This document shows positions 55,016 to 64,000 of a stretch of DNA of 64,000 bases, in pieces (positions within the stretch are counted from its first letter, which is position 1; each line of letters starts with the position of its first letter). A program made the position numbers and the translations under genes. The notes beneath the pieces were generated by a model. It had not been told where the DNA came from. It searched no databases and was given only the letters and a program-made list of their open reading frames with translations. The stretch covers positions 25,077,962 through 25,141,961 of the forward strand of contig CM039465.1 in the NCBI GenBank assembly GCA_022414725.1. The letters are read 5' to 3'. Origin of the DNA: Microglena sp. YARC. Its lineage: Eukaryota; Chlorophyta; Chlorophyceae; Chlamydomonadales; Chlamydomonadaceae.

Positions 55016-56538
55016 CTGCCAGACAGGACCCTCTGTTTAGGAGGCAGTGGAGTGAGCGCCCAAGTGCCATGGGCATGTAGGGACGCCATCTCATCCTTCA
55101 TAGCAAGGAGCCATTGATCCCTGTCAGGGCTGGTGGGAAGCATGGCAGCTTTGAAGGTCAGTTCAGTGGAAGTGGAAATGTATGCTCCCACGTACAAGCA
55201 GTGTACTTGTACATGAGCAGCGGGGATATCAGCAGTATCAGCAGTAACTGGTAGTATAGCCCCCAGCGCAGAACTACTGCCTGGTTGAACAGGGCCGGCC
55301 TTATTTGCCTCTATATCAACGAAGCCTGGGTCGACCGGAACACCCCAGCCATACGCAGTATCGGAACCCGACCAGTGTTCCAGATCATCACTTGCACTAT
55401 CGGCAACGGCTACATCATCACATGGCCTTGACCCGAGTAATCCACCAAGGACGACAGGAGGCGTCTGAATGAACGACACCCGCGAGCCATCCGAGGTGGT
55501 CGGAGGTTGGCGACTATTAGTCAATGGACCTGATCCAGGTACCACTATGATCGAAGGCTGTCGTAATCCTAAATCTTCACCGACGAAATGTGGCGCAGAG
55601 GAGGGCCTGGCGACCCCCTGCGATTCGGCTAAGATTTTATCTGAAAGAACTGCAGAATCTCGCCCGCCCAGTGCCTTCACACACAATACAGCACCATCAG
55701 CCCCTGACCTGGGACGCAAGGTCATCCCATGATCAGGGCAGCGGTCGACAATTGGGGTTAGCAAAGGGTCAAGGGAATTAACCGTAGGCACAGGCATATG
55801 TCCGTTGATAGCGGCAGGGATGCGAGAGACATACGGCGACCCGTCATAGGGAGATAGCCCAGGAATACAGTTATGATCAAACTGCTCATAGAAGAGTACA
55901 TCACGACTCTCTACTACCTGGCGCAACTTAGGAACCCAAACAAAATAACCCTTACTCACCAGGGAATACCCAACCAGCCTACCAGATAACGCCCTTTCGT
56001 CCAGCTTGTTGCGCTTCTTCCCATTGACTAACGTAACGTAGCAAGGGCATCCGAACACGCGCAACATCGACACATCAGGCTGAACCCCAAAGAAAAGCTC
56101 ATGAGGAGTCTTATCTCCCTGATTGGGCAAGCGATTACGAAGGTAACACGCAGCTAGGAAGGCATAGGGCCAGAAAGACTTAGTTAGCTTTGACTCCAGG
56201 TGGATGCTCCTAGCTATAGACTGTAAGACCCCATTGTACCTCTCCACAGTTGCATTCTGCTGTGCAGTGTATGCCAAAGATAACTCATGCACTGCCCCAA
56301 CCGATATCAGCCAATCCTCAAACCACTTTACTATAAACTCCTTAGCCCTGTCAGACCTCAGGCACTTAAAGGCAAATCCGTGCAGCTGATTCATCCATCT
56401 GAGGATGATAGTCTGAACTGCTAAGGGAGCTTCATCCCTGGTCCTCAAGCACAACACTTCAGCATAGCCAGAGTGTTGGTCTGTGAGGCACAGAATATAA
56501 AACTCCCCACGCAGACCTCTAATATGAACTGGCCCCAT
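54880..56538 (-). CDS. copia integrase core and C-terminal part
   Basis: Catalytic residues of the retroviral-type integrase core are visible: the first Asp in LCLTDQHSGYAE, the second in LRSDRAKEFI and the Glu in QQNATVERYNGVLQ. Copia-typical FWPYAFLAACYLRNRLP and HELFFGVQPDVSMLRVFGC follow. A variable acidic linker leads to the start of the RT region (DEMASLHAHGTWALTPLPPK, SGRWLFVKK). The upstream join to the protease/zinc-finger frame needs one extra base near 56540 (HLTSWGQ against DIMGPVH). Confidence 0.9.
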   Translation of the reverse strand: MGPVHIRGLRGEFYILCLTDQHSGYAEVLCLRTRDEAPLAVQTIILRWMNQLHGFAFKCLRSDRAKEFIVKWFEDWLISVGAVHELSLAYTAQQNATVERYNGVLQSIARSIHLESKLTKSFWPYAFLAACYLRNRLPNQGDKTPHELFFGVQPDVSMLRVFGCPCYVTLVNGKKRNKLDERALSGRLVGYSLVSKGYFVWVPKLRQVVESRDVLFYEQFDHNCIPGLSPYDGSPYVSRIPAAINGHMPVPTVNSLDPLLTPIVDRCPDHGMTLRPRSGADGAVLCVKALGGRDSAVLSDKILAESQGVARPSSAPHFVGEDLGLRQPSIIVVPGSGPLTNSRQPPTTSDGSRVSFIQTPPVVLGGLLGSRPCDDVAVADSASDDLEHWSGSDTAYGWGVPVDPGFVDIEANKAGPVQPGSSSALGAILPVTADTADIPAAHVQVHCLYVGAYISTSTELTFKAAMLPTSPDRDQWLLAMKDEMASLHAHGTWALTPLPPKQRVLSGRWLFVKKVGLMVLFASRHVLWFVVFCSVLGWIFMMYMPPFLLKQV

Positions 56539-57248
56539 GATGTCAAGTGAAGGCGTTGGAGAGGTGCATTGATCGGAGTAGTGCTTGCTTTAGGAAAAGG
56601 GAGACGTTTGCCCTTAGCCTTTTGACAAGCATCACAAGGGATCTTAGCCAGTTTTTGGACCTGGTTGAGTGAGAGGGGTAAGTTCTTAACCATACCCTTC
56701 TTGACAAGTCTGTGCATGGCATCATAGCCGGGGTGACCCAGCCGCCTATGCCACAGCCATTCAGGAGTGGTAGGGATAACAACTCCACCGTCCTCATCAA
56801 CATCAAGTGCAAAAGCTGGGTAATTGTCAGCACCAAACGAACAGCCACTGGTGGTGTAACAAGGCCTACATGCAAACTTGTAAACACCATCACTGGAGGC
56901 AGGGAAGGACCAGAGAATAGAAGAGCCCTGAGTGGCAGTGCAACTAATACTATCAAAAGAAATCTTGCAGTGGAGAGAATGAGCCACAGCATTTACTGAC
57001 AGGAGGTTCACCGGACAGTGAGGTATGTAGAGAACATTAGTTAGAATGATTGGTGTTGGTAACCAATCACTACATAACTCAATGGATCCCTTACTACTGC
57101 CCGTTTGAACCACACCATCACCAAATCGAACTGATGGCAGATTCAGTGGAACATCAAACACAGTGAACAAAGATCTATCACCTGTGATGGACATTCCAGC
57201 TCCAGAATCCACATGCCAGACCCCCTCAGACAGGCTCGGACTACACAC
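56445..57248 (-). CDS. copia protease and integrase zinc-binding region
   Basis: The aspartic protease motif VWHVDSGAGMSITGDRSLF has the catalytic DSG; NVLYIPHCPVNLLSVNA completes the domain. The integrase HHCC zinc motif follows: WLWHRRLGHPGYDAMHRLVK and IPCDACQKAKGKRLPF. The frame runs a little past the junction, then is taken over by the integrase core frame. Confidence 0.9.
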   Translation of the reverse strand: MCSPSLSEGVWHVDSGAGMSITGDRSLFTVFDVPLNLPSVRFGDGVVQTGSSKGSIELCSDWLPTPIILTNVLYIPHCPVNLLSVNAVAHSLHCKISFDSISCTATQGSSILWSFPASSDGVYKFACRPCYTTSGCSFGADNYPAFALDVDEDGGVVIPTTPEWLWHRRLGHPGYDAMHRLVKKGMVKNLPLSLNQVQKLAKIPCDACQKAKGKRLPFPKASTTPINAPLQRLHLTSWGQFILEVCVGSFIFCASQTNTLAMLKCCA

Positions 57249-57293
57249 ATTTGAGAACCTAGAGGTGCAGGAGAATAGGACAGGGCTTACCTG

Positions 57294-59471
57294 CTACTTC
57301 TGCATAGCAAACCCATCAATTTGAGCCTGCAAGGAAGACAATTGCTTTGGAGTAAGGTGACCTGGAAGGGCCAGGTTAGCAGGCAACGGTGAAGGAAGCG
57401 TTGGTTCTGCACGACCAGGGACCCTTCGCAGGGCAGGGAACTTCGTCCAGCAACGGTCCTCCGAGTGACCATCCTTGTGGGGGCATGGTCCCCAGGTGCA
57501 TTCCAGGCGCCTCTTGTTCGACCCAGAACCACCACCAGTCTTCTGCCGCCGCTGAAATGCAGCATTAGCAGGAAACTGAGGAGCGGTCCGGGACCAACCA
57601 GGATGCCTGGAATCCGACTGAGGGAGCGCTATGTTAAGAATATCTAGCTGCCTATATTCCTCTAGACAGGACCAGTACTCAACAGGTTGCTGGTTGTATA
57701 TCAGGATACCATACTTAATCCGCAGCGTTTCGAACCGGGGCAGACTCGCACCTTGAACTATAATGCCCATGGCGTGACGCTGAGTCTGCGGAAACCCAGC
57801 ACTGCGCAGGTCAGTGCACATACCGCGAACCCGACGAAAGAAAGCGTCAACCTGATCATGAGTGCCCATGGCCGAAGCATGATACTCCTTCAGCAAGAGA
57901 GGGACACGCGAGGCAAGGGCATCGGACTGCTGCCTCCGGATATGCAAAAAGATATCCGAGGTGAAGCAAAGTCCCTATACACCTTGACTAGGGCATCCGT
58001 CATGTTGGCAAGCATCATGGATAAGATCATGAACTCTTGGCGGGGTAGGGTAAGCGCACTGAAACCCAACAGTGCAGGATCGACACTAGACTCACCATGA
58101 GAGGCCGAAGTTCCAGCAGCAGGAGGAGCACACCGAGGAGCTAAAGACTCACGAATCGCCAGAAAATACTCAGCAGCAAGACCAGCGTCATAAGCGCGCT
58201 GGTCATCTAAGTTCCTGATGAGATCTAGGGAACGCGCAACACGCACAATGAGCTCGAAATCAGGACGAACAGGACAGAAAGGGAGTGGCACCTTAACAAA
58301 CTGGTAACCTCGCAGGTCACTGTTCCTACGCCCAACCCTCCAGAGGTCACACCATTAGCAGGAGGGTAGTTAATCCCTGGCATAACAGGTCCCAGAAAAG
58401 CCCGACACTCTAAACCTAGCTCAGAATAAGCCATCACACGCCTAGGCCTAGGGCGACCCTTGCTATCAACCATAGCCTGAGTGGCAGTCATATCCAGCTA
58501 CCGTACAGAGTGCGGTCCAAGGATTCCCCAGCATGTTGAGCTTGGCGGATAAGACGGCATTCCTGCAGGGATAGACGCAGAGGATGTCCGCCATCGAGCA
58601 GATGCTCCCAGGAGTCGCATGACAGCGAAGGAGGCACATATGGCGGAGGGCCAGGAGCAGGGGGCTGCTCCACAGGCGGAGGGGGGGGTGGAGGGGGCTC
58701 CTGCGAAGGGCCAGCAAAGGATGCGCGGCCAGCAGCAGCAGCAGAAGCCTCTCGAGCACGAGTATTGTAGCCAGACAGACCTCGGTCCGGAGGCAAGGTG
58801 AAAGACGCAGACTTCTGCATCAAAGACGGCCTGGCCACCTCCGGGTGGACAGGTGGAAGGGGCGCAAGCAGAGGCGCAGAGACTGGATCAGGCTTAAACT
58901 CCGGGGAAGGCGCAAGAGCAGGTGCCGACAGAGGCTCATACACAGGAGAGACGGTAGAATTGAACACTCGAGTAGCAGTGGAAGGAGTGACTCCACCGAA
59001 GTCACCACTCATAGCACTCTGCAGATCTTCATCACCATCATCAGAGTCATCAGCATAGCCATCTGCACGGCGATGACGAGCAAGTTCTTGATAGTCGTAG
59101 TCAAAACGGGCATCAGGAGGTGGAGGCGCCCCTGCGTACTGGATAATCTGAGTGGAAACACAGCAGAGTCGCATCAGAACGTCCTCAATCTCAGGAGAGA
59201 GACGTCGGACAGTAGCAGAAGGAGCCGTAAAGGTGGAGGATTGATTGGGGGGGGTCACTTCCACGATGGCGGAAGGACTCTCATGACCGCTAGCAGAGGC
59301 AGCTGGTGCACAGACGTCTAGCCAATCATCAAGAGGACCCGGGTCCTCCTTAGGAAGGACACGGTCGCAGCCATTGCTTATAATGACACTGCGCATCCCG
59401 CGCGTCCAAGATTCTCCATTCTTGTCGTGGAGTTTTCTCAAAATTAGCGGGAGGCCTCGCGGAAGTTGCAT
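57294..59471 (-). pseudogene. copia gag, split over several frames
   Basis: A likely start is ATG 59471 (MQLPRGLPLILRKLHDKNG). The first frame runs to TGA at 58488-58490, which overlaps an ATG in the next frame (ATGA). The second frame (from 58491) gives GRPRPRRVMAYSELGLECRA, shifting near 58300 to RPDFELIVRVARSLDLIRN, and near 57920 to HDQVDAFFRRVRGMCTDLRS. The last part has a Cys/His cluster CTWGPCPHKDGHSEDRCW, placed like a zinc knuckle. The Pro-rich N-terminal 330 residues are long for a copia gag. Confidence 0.75.
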
Positions 59472-59507
59472 CGCAAAGCAGTGGTAGTAAATGAGGGACG
59501 TATAACC

Positions 59508-59809
59508 TATCAGCTTGGATAACACTCCGGAGAGTGGACTTAGTGTGTGCAGCACGCCAATCTATAAATGCGGAGACGAGAATAAATATTACAAAAGATA
59601 GTGGAACCATAAAGGGACACCAGCGGAGGAAAGGGGGGCGGTAGCCTGGAACCTGATCAGGGTACAGGTTAGACAGCGCGTGTCAGAAGAACCGATGACG
59701 CAGTCAACAGTAAGCTGACATAGTACTGTCAGGACCGATAGTTCTAAGGAAGTACATAAGTAGTCACCAAGTCATAAAACGCGTGAGAGCACCGCAATTC
59801 ATGCTGACA
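59508..59809 (-). repeat. 5' LTR of the Ty1/copia element
   Basis: 302 bp, identical by eye to 52959-53260, ending next to the GGAGT target repeat. Confidence 0.95.
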
Positions 59810-59814
59810 GGAGT

Positions 59815-60240
59815 GGGTAGAGGACTGTAGTTGTAGATCGTAACCTTGCTTCCATTATGTTACTCAAGGTTACCGTATGGAATACCGATATACGGTAACC
59901 ATATGGAATACCGATATACGGTAACCGTATGGAATACTGATATACGGTAACCATATTGTTTGACTGCTGATGAATCATGGGAGTGGGTAGGGGAGTTCAG
60001 TTACACTACAGAGCAGCCGAATTGTTAGCTGAAACTATGTAACCAAGTTCGAGTTCAGGCCCATCGTAGTAAGGAGCGTAGTAATTGATGCATGTATATG
60101 CCAAACATGTATGTGCTCTATTCAAAACGACCTTTGGTATACCGGTATCCGAAAACCATGGTGTTTTTCTGCTGATGAATCACGGGGGTGGGTAGGGGAC
60201 TTCAATTACACTCATTCTGATAACCATGCTACATCAACTA
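59815..60240. repeat. Dispersed repeat flanking the copia element, right side
   Basis: Continues the repeat of 52441-52958. About 59960-60236 is nearly identical to 52525-52800. Between 59860 and 59955 TACGGTAACC.TATGGAATACCGATA occurs three times in tandem. Confidence 0.85.
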
Positions 60241-60499
60241 ATAACGAATCAATGTGTGGGAGCACTACTTGCCTTTCTGTGCTCATGTGCAACTGACTTG
60301 GCCCACTTCCAGCGTTTGGCGTTGTTCCGGATCTGCAAGTCAGTGGGATTATGCATGAGTAAGAAGACAAGATCAATGTGTGCCAAGCAAGGGCCAGTCA
60401 AAGAAAGTCACCCCCCTGCCCTCTTCCCCCTCATACATACACGCACACTAGTACTAGCCCCATCATACCTACCTGCTAGGCGTATCTGAACTAAAGGAA

Positions 60500-60500
<1 letters not shown>

Positions 60501-60541
<41 letters not shown>

Positions 60542-60720
60542 TCTTTCATCCCCTCCCATCTCTTTCATCCCACCCCCATCTCTATCCCCCCATTATATTT
60601 CATCCCACCCCATCTCTTTCATCCCACCCCCCATCTCTTTCATCCCACACCCATCTCTTTCATCCAACCCCCATATCTTTCATCCCACCCCTACCCCACC
60701 CCCACCCCCCCTCCCTCCCT
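60501..60720. repeat. Poly-C run (39) and CTCTTTCATCCCACCC minisatellite
   Basis: C39 at 60501-60539, then about eight units of the type CATCTCTTTCATCCCACCCC. Purely pyrimidine-rich on the plus strand. Confidence 0.92.
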
Positions 60721-61190
60721 GATCATCTCAGACCCACCCACAAAACGCACGCAGCCCCTCACAGGTCAACGCATACCGAAAACGGCCAGGGTTGGCACGC
60801 GCAGGGCAGGAACGCGGAAATTGGAAGCTATTCATGACGGTCGTCAACACCTACCTGGATGTCAGGAGGACAATGCTTCATCCAAAACGCGGACTCGCAG
60901 TACTTTGAGGCTGCGGAAGATGGGATGGTTAGGTTAGCTAAGAGAGCTTGACTGGCGCCACTGACGCAATGGCGCTAGGTGCAAGGGTCAGCGCGATAAA
61001 ATCAATGCATGGCGTCAACGAACAACAACCTCCGGTCTTGAGGGCGGTACCGTTAGCGCCAAGCATCTTTGACGTTCGGGTTGAGGAGCCTGAGTTCGTT
61101 GGCTGGTCGTAATGTGTGCAATGAGTGGCAGCCGCTAGATTTATTGGCAAGGAGCAGGTGAGCACGAGAGGATTTTGAATTTGAAAGAAA
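60721..61190. other. No gene supported
   Basis: About 470 bases between the minisatellite and the satellite; no repeat or exon recognised. Confidence 0.45.
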
Positions 61191-61985
61191 GCCCAGCAAC
61201 TATACTCTAAACTATTGGGTACGATCCCTATTGTAACACTGCCGGGGTCCATATTAATAAGTATGATCCTTAGTTCTTGTAGCACTGGCGGATTACTATA
61301 CTCCAAGCCACTGAGTCTGATCCGTATTGTAACACTGCCGAGCTTTGATACTCCAAACTAAGTATGCACTCTTCTTAATGCCACACTGCCGGGCTGCTTT
61401 TTGTGAAGCTACTAAGCATGATCCGTTTTGTAACACTGCCGGGCTATTATACTCTACGCTACCGAGTATGCACTCAATTTTTACACTGCCCAGCAACTAT
61501 ACTCTAAACTATTGGGTACGATCCCTATTGTAACACTGCCGGGGTCCATATTAATAAGTATGATCCTTAGTTCTAGTAGCACTGGCGGATTACTATACTC
61601 TAAGCCACTGAGTCTGATCCGTATTGTAACACTGCCGAGCTTTGATACTCCAAACTAAGTATGCACTCTACTCAATGCCACACTGCCGGGCTACTTTTTG
61701 CGAAGCTACTAAGCATGATCCGTTTTGTAACACTGCCGGGCTACTATACTCTACGCTACCGAGTATGCACTCAATTGTTACACTGCCCAGCAACTATACT
61801 CTAAACTATTGGGTACGATCCCTATTGTAACACTGCCGGGGTCCATATTAATAAGTATGATCCTTAGTTCTTGTAGCACTGGCGGATTACTATACTCCAA
61901 GCCACTGAGTCTGATCCGTATTGTAACACTGCCGAGCTTCGATACTCCAAACTAAGTATGCACTCTTCTTAATGCCACACTGCCG
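61191..61985. repeat. Higher-order satellite: 297-bp unit made of six 50-bp monomers
   Basis: GCCCAGCAACTATACTCTAA starts the unit at 61191, 61488 and 61785, an exact 297-base period. Within one unit, six monomers of 46-52 bases share the plan ACACTGCCGGGCTACTATAC, then CTACTGAGTATGATCCGTAT, with the second half alternating between TATGATCC and TATGCACTC types. Units differ by only a few bases; monomers differ strongly. The third unit is cut by the GA tract region. Confidence 0.95.
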
Positions 61986-62007
61986 AGATGATGAGTTCGG
62001 TGAGCCT

Positions 62008-62155
<148 letters not shown>

Positions 62156-62752
62156 GGTTTGCGCGCGAGAGGCGGTACAGGTGGTATGGTATCAGTACAG
62201 GGAGGCTTCAAACATTCAAACGCCCGTAACGGCAGGATACAATTCGAGGCTCCTACGATTCATGTCAGTTCAGAGCTGCTAATCACTCTGCACTCGCGTA
62301 GCTCCATGTCATGATATCCCGTGAAGCTGTCGAAGCATGAGCAAGGTATAGCGACAGTACTCAGTCCGCCTTCGCGGCCATGCATTGATCTCCTGAGTAG
62401 TCGTCACGGCCATCGATTGGTTGTCCGTCGGGAAGCAGTGCTCACCCACCCACCCACCCTTATTTATTCGCAGAACCCCTCGGCTCGCGACTTGTCAATT
62501 GGCAATTCTGGATGCAGAGTGCAATTTTACCTGAGGGGATGGAGGTGAGAGCGAGTTGAGGGACGATCATCACTCCTGTGGCTGCGCCTGCGGTCCGAAT
62601 CCGTTGTGATTAGCGATGGTGTGTACTGAATGAGCGGTGGGATAACAACTGCAAAACCGAACAGAGGCGAGGCCACTCATGTTGTTGTGGACTGTTGGGA
62701 TAATTTGTAGGTACCTTTACTCCGGTCTGCACAGTGGGCGCTGATCATCACT

Positions 62753-62796
<44 letters not shown>

Positions 62797-63090
62797 GCAA
62801 CCACTTTTGAGTTGACTGTTGGTGGTGTCGTCGGTTTTGAATGAAGGGGGGTCAACACCCCCCTGTGTGTTGAGTTAGTTGACTGTTGGTGATGCTTCCA
62901 ACCCCAACAGGTGATGCTTCCAACCCCAACAGTGGTTGGGGTGGCGATAATTTGTAGGTACATAAAGGTCTGTGCGCGGCCGTCACTGCTGGTCGTTGCG
63001 ATTGGCAGGTCGACTACATTCGTGAGGTTCGAATTACAGGCGAAATGACACAAACTGTGTTGTGTTGACTGTTGGTTGTGTTGCTATCTC
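62156..63090. other. No gene supported; G41 run
   Basis: G41 at 62755-62795. GATGCTTCCAACCCCAACAG occurs twice in tandem at about 62891-62930, and TTGACTGTTGG three times nearby. No exon seen. Confidence 0.5.
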
Positions 63091-63413
63091 CAACTGCTAA
63101 CCCCCCCCCCCCCCCCACCACCACCACCACCACCACACACACACACACACACACCCATCCCCCCCACCCCCACCCCCCCACCCCCACCCCCCCCCCACCC
63201 CAACACTAACCCCACCCCCCCCCCCACCCCCTTGCAGCCCCCCCCCCCCCACACACACACAAAAACCCACAAGGTACATACACACACACGCACACCCACT
63301 GACTGCTCACTGGTTGCAGGACTGACTCTTGGATTGCCCACTGACTGCTGACAGGGTGCTCACTGACTGCCGACAAAATGCCCCCACGCACACGCACACA
63401 CACACCAGTTGAG

Positions 63414-63456
<43 letters not shown>

Positions 63457-63560
63457 CCCCCCACCCCCCCCCAACCCCCCCCCCCCCCAACCCCCCCCCC
63501 CCCCCCCCAACCCCCCACCACACCACACCCAATCACCACACCCCAACCCCCCCTGAGTCT
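63091..63560. repeat. C-rich and CA-rich simple-sequence block
   Basis: Alternating poly-C, CCA, CA and AACCCCCC stretches, with C41 at 63414-63454. Between them GCTCACTGACTGC and GACTGCTGAC words repeat (63297-63375). Proline- or glycine-rich ORFs are artefacts. Confidence 0.93.
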
Positions 63561-64000
63561 GTGCACCTACTTGGCGTATGCATGTGTGGGTGCGTTGCTG
63601 GGCCCATCACCTGTGAAACGGAAGGGTACTAAGGTGTTTGGAAAGGCCAACACATGCATATGCGGAGTGCTTGCCTGCATGCCATGTGAGTGTGTCTGCG
63701 TATGTGTTGTCCTATGCCGACGCCTTGAACCGGATGGGTTCTTGGTTGATAGCGATGACGGACTAACACTAACACCCACTCACACATGACATACATGCAA
63801 GCAGGTGAGGCTAGACATTTATTTCCCAATGATTGTGGTGCACAAGTCCATGGTGCATGCTGAGGGTACATGCTCTGTCACACATGTGCGCAATATATGG
63901 TATGCGGTATGGTTTAGGGTTGATTGCATGGAGGGTGAGAATTTCTGCACCCTTGCCTGTCTGTCTACCTACGATACATGTTTCATTGTGCTGTCGATCA
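63561..64000. other. Right end of window, no gene supported
   Basis: A frame reading LEPDGFLVDSDDGLTLT at about 63726-63776 looks protein-like, but neither splice sites nor a family support it. Confidence 0.35.

Larger units (their letters stand above)
52959..59809 (-). mobile_element. Full-length Ty1/copia retrotransposon, recent insertion
   Basis: 6851 bp between identical 302-bp LTRs, with the 5-bp GGAGT directly outside both ends (52954-52958 and 59810-59814). The order on the minus strand is gag, protease, integrase, reverse transcriptase, RNase H, which is the copia order. Identical LTRs mean that few generations have passed since insertion. Even so, gag and pol are spread over at least five frames, so either the sequence has small indel errors or the copy was mobilised in trans. 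Confidence 0.95.

Overview
This is a eukaryotic nuclear window. Its genes are split by GT-AG introns, most donors read GTG (GTGGGT, GTGCGG, GTGAGA), and simple repeats, minisatellites, DNA transposons, LINE remnants and Ty1/copia-type LTR elements fill most of the rest. GTG-type donors, a DNA repair gene of plant/animal type and copia elements with algal-style coding would suit a green-lineage alga. That taxonomic guess is inference and no marker here proves it.

Layout. 0-1 kb: first exon of an MLH1-type mismatch repair gene (minus strand, runs off the left edge), with a broken duplicate of the same exon beside it. 3.1-7.5 kb: a complete five-exon minus-strand gene (451 aa) for a microspherule-protein-1-like FHA protein. 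10.6-12.5 kb: a duplicated, decayed copy of that gene's promoter and 5' exons. 12.6-21.0 kb: an eight-exon plus-strand gene predicted to encode a membrane-anchored MYND zinc finger / TPR / RING-H2 protein of about 560 aa. 23.5-31.2 kb: a 7.76-kb element with CACTA-type ends, inserted into a minisatellite, carrying a 2.8-kb satellite, a 5'-truncated LINE and an orphan ORF. 32-38 kb: G-poor, 11-bp and CATA repeats, and two exon-like pieces with helical coding. 39.4-48.9 kb: an LTR element with gag and protease-like remains but no visible reverse transcriptase, interrupted by a 4.46-kb element with inverted termini. 49-52.9 kb: minisatellites and dispersed repeats. 52.96-59.81 kb: a full-length minus-strand Ty1/copia element with identical 302-bp LTRs and a 5-bp target duplication. 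60-64 kb: poly-C, a higher-order satellite, GA and CA tracts.

Three themes are worth attention. (1) Next to most real exons there is a partial, degenerate copy of the exon edge with its splice site; in one intron it has grown into a tandem array. (2) A roughly 200-bp MITE family sits in several introns; at readable ends it has 8-bp target duplications that look like 5' splice sites (GTGGGTGG, GTGAGTGA). (3) Long poly-C/poly-G runs of 39-64 bases occur at nine or more places. All exon joins were made by reading splice sites and checking phase by eye; no similarity search was run.
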